A stretch of 63,531 nucleotides of DNA, taken from positions 1-63,531 of the forward strand of contig JAEZIJ010000125.1 in assembly GCA_023436715.1 (NCBI GenBank), in the 5' to 3' direction. Source of the stretch: Acidobacteriota bacterium. Its GTDB lineage: Bacteria; Acidobacteriota; Terriglobia; Bryobacterales; Bryobacteraceae. Made by a program: the position numbers and the translations under genes. This document shows positions 41,773 to 50,379 of the stretch, piece by piece; the stretch's first letter is position 1; every line of letters begins with the position of its first letter. Below the pieces are notes generated by a model, which worked only from the letters and a program-made list of their open reading frames with translations, did no database searches and had not been told where the DNA came from.

Positions 41773-44700
41773 TGGCGACAATCAACGACATCAAGGAACG
41801 AACGGTAACTGAAACTCCGGTGCTGCTGTTCGATTGCGAACTGCCGTCGGGCGAGACGGAGCGGTGGAGCACGCATCAGTTGAGTTTCGAAGGGCATACG
41901 TATGAAGCGCGCGTTCTGAGGCACAACCTGTTCGAGTTTAGGGCGGGCGGTGACGAAGGGATCGATGCGCTGGCGCGGATGTCCGTGACGCTCGCAAACG
42001 CGGACTCGCACTTTTCGCAGGTCGAACGGAGCACGGGTTGGAAGGGCAGCAAGGTCACGGTCCGGTTCGTCTTCTTCGATCTGAAGCAAAGGACGGCGGC
42101 ATCGGAGAGCGCCGTGCTGCTGCGCGGAATAGCGGATGCGCCGGACGAGATCACCGAATCGACGATGCGGCTGACGGTGAATAACCGGCTCGGTCTTCAG
42201 CGGATGTTGCTTCCCGATGTGCGGATCGAGAAGCGATGCCCGTGGCGCTTTCCCGCGAATGCGGTTCAACGCGCGGAGGCGGTGCGCGGAGGAGAGCGGG
42301 GGCGGTACTCGCCGCTGTTTCGCTGCGGGTACTCCGCGGACCAGAGCGAGGGGGCGGGCAACCTGAACGCGGGCGCGGCGTTCGTCATGTGCGACCACAC
42401 AGTGACCGCGTGCCGGGCGCGCGGCATGTTTGCCGAGGACAGCAGCGGGCGGCAGACGGCACGGTTCGGAGGCATACAGTTTGTGCCCCCCAGCACGGTG
42501 GTGAGGAGCTATGGCGAAAAGGGGTGGCACGTTTCGGATCCGGTCAGCAACGAGGCGCGATACAACGACTGCGTCCCTCTGGTTTACGGGACCGCGTGGT
42601 ATGCGCCGCCGATTGTCTTCGCGAAGAACGACGGCAATCTTACGCGGATGGAAGTGCTGCTGGGCATGGGCGAGATGCAGTCGGTGCAGAAGGTTCTGGT
42701 GAACGGGATGGAAATCCCGGCTGGCCGGGCCGGGGCGAAGATGACTGCCACGGGTTGGTTCAACGTGATCTCAATGGGCGGCCGGGTAGGCGGCTTCAAC
42801 CTTGACTATGTAGACTCGGCGGGCAAGCCGCTCGGGGATGCTTACGGAAGCATGGCGGTGCTTTCGGTGGTGGTTCCGAACCAGGTGAGCAATGGGCGAT
42901 CGTTGCCGCAGATCGAGGTGCTGGTGGAGGGGATGAAGCTCGACCGGTACGGCGCCGATGGTAGTTACCTGGGCGAGGGGTTCACGAACAACCCGGCCTG
43001 GGTGCTGCTGGATGTCCTACGGCGATGCGGTTGGACCTTGGACGAGATCGACCTTCCGAGCTTCGGCCGGGCGGCGGAGACGTGCGAGGAACTGATCACG
43101 GCCCGCGATCTGCACGGCAACACAGTGCAAGTTCCGAGGTTCCAGTGCAACCTGGTTGTGCGACGGCGGCGAAGTGCGGCGGACCTGATCCGTGGGATTC
43201 GGAACGGGGCGCGAATGCTTCTGACGTACGGAATCGGCGGCAGGCTGGAGCTGCGGGTGGAGAACACGCTTGCGGTACAGCAGCCGGTGAAGGCGCCCGG
43301 ATCGAACAGCACAGGTCCGCTGGACGGCGGTTGGCCGGGCTACGAATTCGGAGATGGAACGAACGGCTTGTCGGGCATTCTGCGGAGAGAGAGAGGGGAG
43401 CCATCGGTTCGGATGTGGTCGAGGAGCACCGCAGAGAGCGCGAACCGGGTGAGCCTGGAGTTCCAGGATGCCTTCAACGAGTACCAGCAGGACAGCCTCT
43501 CGCTGACCGATGCGGATGACGTAGCGAAGGTGGGGCAGGAAGTCAGCGTGAGGCTGCCGGCGTTGGGGGTGGCGAATTTCAACCAAGCGGCGCGAGTTGC
43601 ATCTTACTACCTGAGTAAGGCAGTGGCCGGCAACACTTACATCGAGCTGGAGACGAGCGTAAAAGGAGTCGCGCTGCGGCCGGGAGACCTGATCACGGTG
43701 ACTTACTTGAAAGAAGGACTGGAACGGCAGCCATTCCGGGTGTTGAAGGTTGCGCCGGGCTCAAACTACGGCAGTGTAAAGGTCAGCGCACAGATTCACC
43801 GCGATGAGTGGTACTCCGATGAGAGCAGCATGGAGAACTCGCGGGCGGGAAGACAAGCGGGATCGGGGACGGGTACACCCCGGCCGTTGGTTGGGAAGGT
43901 CAAGGATGAGGACGGCACCCCGCAATTCGAAATCGTGGAGACGAGCAGGGGCGGCGCCGACGGGACTGCGAACCTGACGCTCGCGGCCGGGTTCGTGGCG
44001 CCAGCGCGGCCCACGCTATCGGGCGTGGGAATCCCTGTTCTCAGTCTCGCAGCCGACGTACATGCTTCGGGAGGTGCGCACAGAGGGGACCAGACGCTGT
44101 ACTACGCCGTGAGCGCGGTGGATGCGTTCGAAGGAGAAGGCGGACTTTCGTTCGTAGTGCGGGCGGTGATCCCTGCGGGCACAAACACCAATACGGTCAC
44201 GCTCAAAGGGCTGAGCTTCAGCGAGAGCGCGGTGAGTTTCCATGTGTATCGCGGAACGAATCCGGCGCAGATGCTTCGGATCGCATCGAATCAGGCGATC
44301 GCAGGAAGCTTCGCCGATGGCGGGCTGGAAGCCGGTCCGATGGGACCGCCTGATGCCAACTACGACCACGCGAACTTTTACTGGCGGTTTGAACTGGCGC
44401 CGGAGTGCGGGGCGACGACTTACTCAGTCGATAGGATCGGGAACTCGACACTCGGCATGCCGGAGGACGGGTATCGCGGGATGGTGGTTCGAATCACGCG
44501 CGGAACAGGAGCCGGCCAGGAGCGCGCGGTGGTTTCGAACACTGCGAGTACGCTTACGGTTCTTCCTAAGTGGGATGTGGAGCCGGATGCGACGAGTTCG
44601 TTTGTGATCGCCGAATCGGGGTGGCGTTTGGGTGCGGCAGGGACCAGCAGCCCGGTTGAATTCGAGATTCCGAGCCGGGTTGGCATGACCGTACACGTTT

Positions 44701-45692
44701 CGGGCAGGGCGGCAAATGCGCTCGACCGCGAGTGCGCGTGGGGCTTATCGCCGTTGACCCGCTGGCGAATTACGGGCGCGGGAGCGGCGATTGACATGGA
44801 TGTACCCGGCAAGCCGGCTTTTGGGTTGTCACCGAGGGGCAAGGGGATGGTGGAGTTCGGGCCGGTTGCGTTCCAGGACCTGACGAACACACGGACGATT
44901 ACATCGGCGACGCTGACGTTGAATTACTGGGATGAGCTGCGCAGCCCTTCAGCGAACGTGCTGAGTGCGGCGATGGGACCCGCAGACGATATGGTCACGC
45001 TCACGAGGGCCTGCGGAGAGGGCGTCGAACTGGTGCAGGTCGGCTCGGAGGTGATGCGGGTCGAGGAAGTGCTCGACGGCGGCATGCGATATCGCGTGAG
45101 GCGAGGTGTGGGTTCGGAAGCCGAGGCGCATGCGGCGGGTACCCCGGTGTATCACCTGAGCAAGAAGGTGTTTGTAGTGGCCTTCCCGCGGGACTTCTTC
45201 GGGAGTCCGGCGAGCGGCGGCTTCAGCTATCCGGTTTCCTTGCCCGATGCTCGGGTTGCGAGCGCCGAATTGTATGTCACGAACGGCAAGGGCCACAGTG
45301 ATGTGGCGATCGCGTGCTACACGGGGTCCGTGGACGGAGGGTTGAGGACCTTGTCAGGCGGGCAACTCACGATTCAGGTGGAGGGCCATCTTGCGATACA
45401 GACTGACGCGGCGCCGCCGATTGTCGTCGAGGAGGCGCACTCGGTGAGGCACGTTTTCGCCATGGTGAACGAAGCTCCGACGGGCGGCCCGGTAGAGATG
45501 GAGGTTGTTGCCGGCGGCAGCCGGTACTGCCTGCTCGTCATAGAGCCAGGGTCGCAGTACTCCAATGTGGTACACGGCTTTGGGCTGGCGCCTCTGGCCG
45601 CGGGGAGTGAACTTACTCTAAACATACTCTCGGTGGCGCAAAGCGCGGAGTCAACGCCTGGGCGCGACCTGACGGTTATGATCCGGTTCTGA
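41772..45692 (+). CDS. Tail hub/tip protein, 1306 residues
   Basis: A very large tail protein. The N-terminal ~180 residues (DCELPSGETERWSTHQLSFEG; RLTVNNRLGLQRMLLPD) resemble the DUF2163-like hub component. The middle (LLDVLRRCGWTLDEIDLPSF; LRPGDLITVTYLKEGLERQPF) resembles phage tail hub or gp27/J-like proteins. The C-terminal ~500 residues hold fibronectin-like modules (QTLYYAVSAVDAFEGEGG). The start is the ATG at 41772, overlapping the previous stop; a GTG one codon earlier is equally possible. It probably forms the baseplate hub and part of the receptor-binding tip. Confidence 0.75.
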   Translation: MATINDIKERTVTETPVLLFDCELPSGETERWSTHQLSFEGHTYEARVLRHNLFEFRAGGDEGIDALARMSVTLANADSHFSQVERSTGWKGSKVTVRFVFFDLKQRTAASESAVLLRGIADAPDEITESTMRLTVNNRLGLQRMLLPDVRIEKRCPWRFPANAVQRAEAVRGGERGRYSPLFRCGYSADQSEGAGNLNAGAAFVMCDHTVTACRARGMFAEDSSGRQTARFGGIQFVPPSTVVRSYGEKGWHVSDPVSNEARYNDCVPLVYGTAWYAPPIVFAKNDGNLTRMEVLLGMGEMQSVQKVLVNGMEIPAGRAGAKMTATGWFNVISMGGRVGGFNLDYVDSAGKPLGDAYGSMAVLSVVVPNQVSNGRSLPQIEVLVEGMKLDRYGADGSYLGEGFTNNPAWVLLDVLRRCGWTLDEIDLPSFGRAAETCEELITARDLHGNTVQVPRFQCNLVVRRRRSAADLIRGIRNGARMLLTYGIGGRLELRVENTLAVQQPVKAPGSNSTGPLDGGWPGYEFGDGTNGLSGILRRERGEPSVRMWSRSTAESANRVSLEFQDAFNEYQQDSLSLTDADDVAKVGQEVSVRLPALGVANFNQAARVASYYLSKAVAGNTYIELETSVKGVALRPGDLITVTYLKEGLERQPFRVLKVAPGSNYGSVKVSAQIHRDEWYSDESSMENSRAGRQAGSGTGTPRPLVGKVKDEDGTPQFEIVETSRGGADGTANLTLAAGFVAPARPTLSGVGIPVLSLAADVHASGGAHRGDQTLYYAVSAVDAFEGEGGLSFVVRAVIPAGTNTNTVTLKGLSFSESAVSFHVYRGTNPAQMLRIASNQAIAGSFADGGLEAGPMGPPDANYDHANFYWRFELAPECGATTYSVDRIGNSTLGMPEDGYRGMVVRITRGTGAGQERAVVSNTASTLTVLPKWDVEPDATSSFVIAESGWRLGAAGTSSPVEFEIPSRVGMTVHVSGRAANALDRECAWGLSPLTRWRITGAGAAIDMDVPGKPAFGLSPRGKGMVEFGPVAFQDLTNTRTITSATLTLNYWDELRSPSANVLSAAMGPADDMVTLTRACGEGVELVQVGSEVMRVEEVLDGGMRYRVRRGVGSEAEAHAAGTPVYHLSKKVFVVAFPRDFFGSPASGGFSYPVSLPDARVASAELYVTNGKGHSDVAIACYTGSVDGGLRTLSGGQLTIQVEGHLAIQTDAAPPIVVEEAHSVRHVFAMVNEAPTGGPVEMEVVAGGSRYCLLVIEPGSQYSNVVHGFGLAPLAAGSELTLNILSVAQSAESTPGRDLTVMIRF

Positions 45693-45697
45693 GGCGA

Positions 45698-48415
45698 ATG
45701 GAGATGACAGAGCGTCTTGAGAAACTCAGGCCGGACCGCGACCTGCAGTGCTACTTCGAGCGGCCTTCAGCGATTGCGGCGCTGAGCAACGCGAGTGCGA
45801 CGGGGTTCAGGATTTCGGGCTGCTGGCGGCAACAGTTCGACTGGGCGGTGGTGGAGTGGAACCGCGACAATGTCTTTGAGCACCCCGCCTTCCGTAACCT
45901 TCCCGACGGGGACCTCAGCGGGCTCGAACTGACCTATGACGAGGCCCGTACAAACTGCATGCCAGTGGATTCCGACCTGTATCCGACGGTCGAGTGGCCT
46001 TACCTTCGGATCTGGATCGAGGGGGCGGCAATGCCGCGGCTCGTGCGGTTGCGGGACTATGCGAGTCCGATCGAGGGCGACTACGCGGCGGCCACTGCGG
46101 AGCTGGAACTTCAGGGCACGCCGAGCGGCGGCGACTACATCGGGATCGTGTGGGGCACCGAGCAGTACAACTACTGGGTGGCAGGTTGGGACACGCTCAA
46201 GGCAGCGGTGGCGGGGCTCGCCGGCGCGATCAATGCGGGATCGACGAGCGTGCGGGCCGCGGCCTCGGGGACCAGATTGATTCTGACCGCGACGGCAGCG
46301 GGAGCGAACTGGAACCGGGTTGGTGTGTACGGGTTCGTATCCGGAGCACGGACTGAAAGCTGGGGCCCCTGGCATGCGCAGTTCAGCGGCGGCGCCTCAC
46401 CTACGAAGTGGCGCGTGCATCTGAGCTTCTCAAACCTGATCGACGTGGACGGAAATGCGATTCTGGCGACGGCGGTCCGGAAGATGCGGTGGACGTGGGC
46501 GGCGGACTTCCAGCGAGGCGCGTTTGATCGGTCCGAGTTCTCGGTGGATGTTAGTAACTGGACCGTGAGTGGGAGTAACAAGACGTACTTCGTTGCCGGG
46601 CCGGGCAGCCGCCGAATCGAGGACGACGCTCCGGAGGTGAGCTACACGGGTGAGTGGAGCACGGCGAAAGGAAACTTCTCGGGCGGGACGATCCATTGGA
46701 CGGAGTCCGCTGGGGCGGGGCTGAGCTGCGCATACCGGGCTTCGGCGGAGCATTCTCTGTATCTGGGTACGCGGTGGGTTTACAACGGCGGGCAGATCAG
46801 AGTTTCGGTGGACGGGGCGCCGGCGGTTCAGATGGACTTGCTGGTTCCGGGCGAGGACGTTCTTGCCCGGGCATTCTTGGGGAGCCTTGCGGCGGGCAGC
46901 CATACAGTGGCGATCGAGTTCGCCGGTCCCGCAGGCGGCGCCTTCTACTTCGACTTCATCGAGGTCGCGATTCCAACAGCCGCTGTACGAGCGGTGGAGA
47001 GCGACGACAAGGTGACACTCGCGACGGACTGGGATACGGACCACTCGATCAGCCTCGCTCCCGAGCGGACGGCGTGGATGATCGACGCGCTCGGGTTTCG
47101 CGGACGGCAGAACCACTATGTCGGGGCGATGTGGTTTTACGAACTCGTTCGCGCGGGGCACGAGTACGCGTCGGCGACAGTGGAGTTCGAAGGATCGCCA
47201 GTGTTCGGCCCAGGCGAGAAGACCGAGTTGACGATCGGGCGAACAGGCAATCCAAACGGTACACTGGTGCTGAGTCACTTGCACTACATCGGGGACACGG
47301 CCGAGACGGTGGCGAAGGCGCTGGAACTGGAGATCAACCGCGGATACATGGCGGTGCGCGCCGCGGCGGATGGGAACGTGCTGCGGTTGTATTCGCGGTC
47401 GATGGGCGCGGACGGGAACAGCGTCACGATTTCGGCGAGCACGACGACGGCGGGGTTCACGGTGCGGGCGAGCGGCTCGACGCTGGCCGGCGGAGCGGAT
47501 GGGGAGTGGCGAACGGATCTTCACTCGGTTCCGAGGCTGAACCGCGCGGTGCGCGACTGGACGCGGAGTTTCCTCTCAGCGCTCAGGGCGCGCGGCATTG
47601 ATGCGGCGGCAGCGCTCAGCACGGAGTTGCAGCACGGCGATCCGTCATTGGAGGCAGGAGTTGCGCAGCGTGGGCCGGCGGGGGACGCCGTGTGGCTGAA
47701 CACTCCCGCGCTGCAAACGAACTTCTCGCCGGCGAGTATCGCGTTCTGGCGCGAGGCGTTCAGGGACCTGGCGGAGATCATGCAAGACGCCGGGATGCAG
47801 CCGTATCTACAGTTCGGCGAGTGCCAGTGGTGGTATTTCCGTGACGCACGATCGGGGATGCCATTCTACGACGAGTACACGAAGGCGGCCTTTGCCTCGG
47901 CGTACGGGACGGAGATGGCAGTCATCACCGAGAACACGGTTCCGGTGGCGGAGTATCCGCGGGAGGCCGGCTTCCTGCCGGCGCTGATCGGGAATTTCAC
48001 AGACCAGGTGATAGCGTACGTGCGGCAGTCGTTCCCGGATTGCCGGTTCGAAGTCCTCTATCCGCTGGACGTCAACGAGACGGAATTCAATACGGCCATC
48101 AACTATCCGGAGGAGGATTGGACTCCGGAGGTGCTCGACTGTTTGAAGACGGAGAGCTTCGGATTCACTTACGGCCGCAACCTCGACAAGTGCCGGACGT
48201 CGATTGTGCTGCCGATGGTGCGGGGTTTTCCGCGGCAGAAGAGCGCGCACCTGATTGGCATCAGCGATCCTACGGCGCCATGGATGAAAGAGGTACGGAT
48301 GGCGAAGGCCGAGGGTGTGGAGTCGATTGTGTTGTTTGCGCTGGATCAGTTTTGCCTGATCGGATACCCCGCGCCGCTGCCTGAGGGCAGCCGCCGCAGT
48401 TCCTTCCAAGGTTAA
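45698..48415 (+). CDS. TIM-barrel-like tail fibre/tip protein
   Basis: A 905-residue protein at the end of the cassette. The N-terminal part is beta-rich with repeated elements: LEGTPSGGDYIGIVWGTEQY-like and FEGSPVFGPGEKTELTIGRTG-like segments, each followed by a helix EINRGYMAVRAAADGN, suggesting repeated surface domains. The last ~300 residues look like a glycoside-hydrolase-like TIM barrel (IMQDAGMQPYLQFGECQWWY; VEGVESIVLFALDQFCLIG), comparable in place to the TIM-barrel domain of gene transfer agent hub proteins. It likely contacts the host cell surface. No lysis or NlpC/P60 gene follows. Confidence 0.68.
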   Translation: MEMTERLEKLRPDRDLQCYFERPSAIAALSNASATGFRISGCWRQQFDWAVVEWNRDNVFEHPAFRNLPDGDLSGLELTYDEARTNCMPVDSDLYPTVEWPYLRIWIEGAAMPRLVRLRDYASPIEGDYAAATAELELQGTPSGGDYIGIVWGTEQYNYWVAGWDTLKAAVAGLAGAINAGSTSVRAAASGTRLILTATAAGANWNRVGVYGFVSGARTESWGPWHAQFSGGASPTKWRVHLSFSNLIDVDGNAILATAVRKMRWTWAADFQRGAFDRSEFSVDVSNWTVSGSNKTYFVAGPGSRRIEDDAPEVSYTGEWSTAKGNFSGGTIHWTESAGAGLSCAYRASAEHSLYLGTRWVYNGGQIRVSVDGAPAVQMDLLVPGEDVLARAFLGSLAAGSHTVAIEFAGPAGGAFYFDFIEVAIPTAAVRAVESDDKVTLATDWDTDHSISLAPERTAWMIDALGFRGRQNHYVGAMWFYELVRAGHEYASATVEFEGSPVFGPGEKTELTIGRTGNPNGTLVLSHLHYIGDTAETVAKALELEINRGYMAVRAAADGNVLRLYSRSMGADGNSVTISASTTTAGFTVRASGSTLAGGADGEWRTDLHSVPRLNRAVRDWTRSFLSALRARGIDAAAALSTELQHGDPSLEAGVAQRGPAGDAVWLNTPALQTNFSPASIAFWREAFRDLAEIMQDAGMQPYLQFGECQWWYFRDARSGMPFYDEYTKAAFASAYGTEMAVITENTVPVAEYPREAGFLPALIGNFTDQVIAYVRQSFPDCRFEVLYPLDVNETEFNTAINYPEEDWTPEVLDCLKTESFGFTYGRNLDKCRTSIVLPMVRGFPRQKSAHLIGISDPTAPWMKEVRMAKAEGVESIVLFALDQFCLIGYPAPLPEGSRRSSFQG

Positions 48416-48420
48416 GGCCC

Positions 48421-48495
48421 AAGAACCGGGGACACGCCTGTGCCTCCGGTGAGTGCGAGATTCGATGTGACCCGCTCGGAGTGTCCCCGGTTCTT
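48421..48495. repeat. REP-like inverted repeat, copy 2
   Basis: A perfect 15-base inverted repeat, AAGAACCGGGGACAC at 48421-48435 and GTGTCCCCGGTTCTT at 48481-48495, with GCCTG after the left arm as in copy 1. It closes the phage cassette and may act as its terminator. The GGGGACAC/GTGTCCCC core is typical of REP elements mobilised by RAYT-type transposases. Confidence 0.75.
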
Positions 48496-48558
48496 CCTGC
48501 CACCTGTTAGTTGTCCTTTATTGCTTCCAACCTGTACAGTTTATAGGAGGGCACGTGT

Positions 48559-49140
48559 GTGAAGAGGCTGATCCTCCTGTTCGCATTGGCGTTGTCGCTT
48601 GCCGCAGCGGCGCCGGTGCGCATCCTGATCGCATACCACTCCGTAACGGGTAATACCGAAGCGCTGGCGAAATCTGTTCGCGTGGGCGTGGCGCGCGTGG
48701 ATGGCGTTGAGGCCGTTCTGCGCAAGACGGCCGATGTGAGCGCGGAGGACATTCTGAGGTCGGATGGAATCGTGCTGGGCGCGCCGGTGTACTGGCAGGA
48801 CATGTCAGCGGAATCGAGACACTTTGTGGAGCGGGTGGGCGAGGTGCTGGCCAAGGCCGGCAAGACCCTGGGCGAGGGCCGAACGGCGGGAGTGTTCTGT
48901 ACGGCGGGCGCGGTCGCATCGGGCAAGGATCTGACGCGCCTTTCGGCGCTGGCGGCATTCCTGGCGATGCGGTTCATCGTCATTGGTGGGGTGGACGAGG
49001 AAGGCTACGGCATCACGGGCCCGCAGGCGACGACTGGCGGCAGACCGGGAATCAGCGAGAAGGAACGCGATGAGGCGCGGCGCTTCGGCGAACGCTTCGC
49101 GCGGTTGACGAAGCAGATCCGCTCGGCGGTTCCGCGGTAG
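48559..49140 (+). CDS. Exported flavodoxin-fold protein, WrbA-like
   Basis: A 193-residue flavodoxin-like protein. After a signal-like start (KRLILLFALALSLAAAAPV) the FMN phosphate loop is IAYHSVTGNTEALAKSV, and WrbA-type features are SDGIVLGAPVYWQDMSAES and VFCTAGAVASGKD. WrbA proteins are FMN-dependent NAD(P)H:quinone reductases of the cytoplasm; an exported version is unusual. The start is a GTG at 48559 with TAGGAGG upstream. It lies 6 bases before the ABC ATPase gene, the first of a compact series of genes. Confidence 0.82.
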   Translation: MKRLILLFALALSLAAAAPVRILIAYHSVTGNTEALAKSVRVGVARVDGVEAVLRKTADVSAEDILRSDGIVLGAPVYWQDMSAESRHFVERVGEVLAKAGKTLGEGRTAGVFCTAGAVASGKDLTRLSALAAFLAMRFIVIGGVDEEGYGITGPQATTGGRPGISEKERDEARRFGERFARLTKQIRSAVPR

Positions 49141-49146
49141 GAGGGA

Positions 49147-50373
49147 TTGTTGTCCGCCGTTCTGGTTCAAAACGTCTCCAAGGTCTTCCACCAATACCGC
49201 CGTCCTTCGGACCGCATCTTCGAGTTGCTGCCTTTCGGTTCGCGGCGAGCGCATTCCGATTTCTGGGCGCTGCGCGACGTGAGCATGAGCGTGGAGCGCG
49301 GCGAGATTCTGGGGATTGTCGGGCCGAACGGATCGGGAAAGAGCACGCTGCTCCAGATCGTGAGCGGCATACTGCGGCCGACGCGCGGGCGTGTGGTGAC
49401 CCAGGGGCGCGTGGCGGCTCTGCTGGAGCTGGGCGCGGGTTTCAACCCGGAGTTCACCGGGCGCGAGAACGTGTTCATGAGCGGGGAGGTGATGGGCCTC
49501 TCGCGCGCAGAGATCGAGAGCGCCTTCCCGCGCATCGCGGCGTTTGCGGAGATCGGCGATTTCATCGAGCGCCCCGTGAAAGAGTACTCGAGCGGGATGT
49601 ACGTGCGGCTGGCGTTCGCGACGGCGATACACGTCGACCCCGAGATTCTGATCGTCGATGAGGCGCTGGCGGTGGGCGACGCGATCTTCGCGAACCGCTG
49701 CATACACAAATTCGAAGAACTCAAGGAACGCAAAGTGACGGTGCTGTTCGTGTCGCACGATCTGGGGCTGGTGAAGCGGCTCGCGGAACGTGCGGTGCTG
49801 ATGCTCGACGGGCGCGTGGAGGCCGAGGGCAGCCCGCGCGACGTTGTGAACCGCTACGTGGGGCTGGTCGTCGAGCGGGAGAAGCGAGGCCCGGATGACG
49901 TGAACGGGATTGCAATGGCGAGCAGTTTTCGCCACGGCGACGGGACGAGCCAGATCACCGGGGTAGAGATGTTGAACGTCCAGGGTGAGCCGTGTACAAC
50001 GGTGCTGACGGGTGAGCGCGTGGTTGTGAGAGTCTCGGCGCGGTTTCGTCATGACGTGGTGGACCCGATCGTGGGTATCCTGATTCGCAACCGGCTCGGC
50101 ATCGACGTGTTTGGAACCAACACGCGGCTGGAGCGGAGTGAACTGGGCGAGGTCCCGGCAGGCGAAGAGATCCAGGTGGACTTCGACGTCGAGTGCATGC
50201 TGGCGCAGCAGGAATACACGCTCACAGCAGCAACGCAGCATTGGGACGGGACGAGCCAGGACTGGCTTGACGACGTGCTAAGCTTCCGAGTGGTGGACCC
50301 GAAAGGGGCCGCCGGAGTCGCGAGTTTCCGCACAGAGGTGCGGCATCGGAAAGTGATCGGGAGGACCCTCTAG
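49147..50373 (+). CDS. ABC transporter ATPase, Wzt/TagH-type
   Basis: A 408-residue ATPase of the polysaccharide-export group. Walker A is GPNGSGKST (residues 59-67), the signature is EYSSGMYVRLAFA and Walker B is ILIVDEALAVGD, with the switch histidine in VSHDLGLVKR. The C-terminal ~150 residues (ITGVEMLNVQGEPCTTVLTG; LAQQEYTLTAATQHWDG) form a Wzt-type carbohydrate-binding domain. The usual permease partner (Wzm) is absent nearby. TTG start at 49147 or 49150, with TAGGAGG in front. Confidence 0.88.
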   Translation: MLSAVLVQNVSKVFHQYRRPSDRIFELLPFGSRRAHSDFWALRDVSMSVERGEILGIVGPNGSGKSTLLQIVSGILRPTRGRVVTQGRVAALLELGAGFNPEFTGRENVFMSGEVMGLSRAEIESAFPRIAAFAEIGDFIERPVKEYSSGMYVRLAFATAIHVDPEILIVDEALAVGDAIFANRCIHKFEELKERKVTVLFVSHDLGLVKRLAERAVLMLDGRVEAEGSPRDVVNRYVGLVVEREKRGPDDVNGIAMASSFRHGDGTSQITGVEMLNVQGEPCTTVLTGERVVVRVSARFRHDVVDPIVGILIRNRLGIDVFGTNTRLERSELGEVPAGEEIQVDFDVECMLAQQEYTLTAATQHWDGTSQDWLDDVLSFRVVDPKGAAGVASFRTEVRHRKVIGRTL

Positions 50374-50379
50374 GGCGTT

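Larger units (their letters stand above)
31865..48415 (+). mobile_element. Phage-like particle cassette without mobility or lysis genes
   Basis: About 16.5 kb of plus-strand structural genes in standard siphophage order: small terminase-like protein, TerL, portal, scaffold, coat, connector proteins, tail tube, frameshifting tail chaperone, tape-measure-slot protein, distal tail pair, hub, and TIM-barrel tail protein. No integrase, excisionase, repressor, replication, holin, lysin or attachment repeats are visible inside or on either side. All genes are intact and composition matches the host. The late order (two distal-tail-like genes, hub, TIM-barrel protein) resembles gene transfer agents, so domestication is plausible. 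Ends are set at the first and last phage-like genes. Confidence 0.8.

Noticed and set aside
40977..42530. Minus-strand open frame of 517 codons within the phage block
   Set aside because: It lies opposite two well-ordered tail genes with overlapping starts and stops; no domain is visible.
48805..50241. Minus-strand open frame of 478 codons opposite the ABC ATPase
   Set aside because: Antisense shadow of Walker-motif-containing sequence; His/Arg-rich and without family features.
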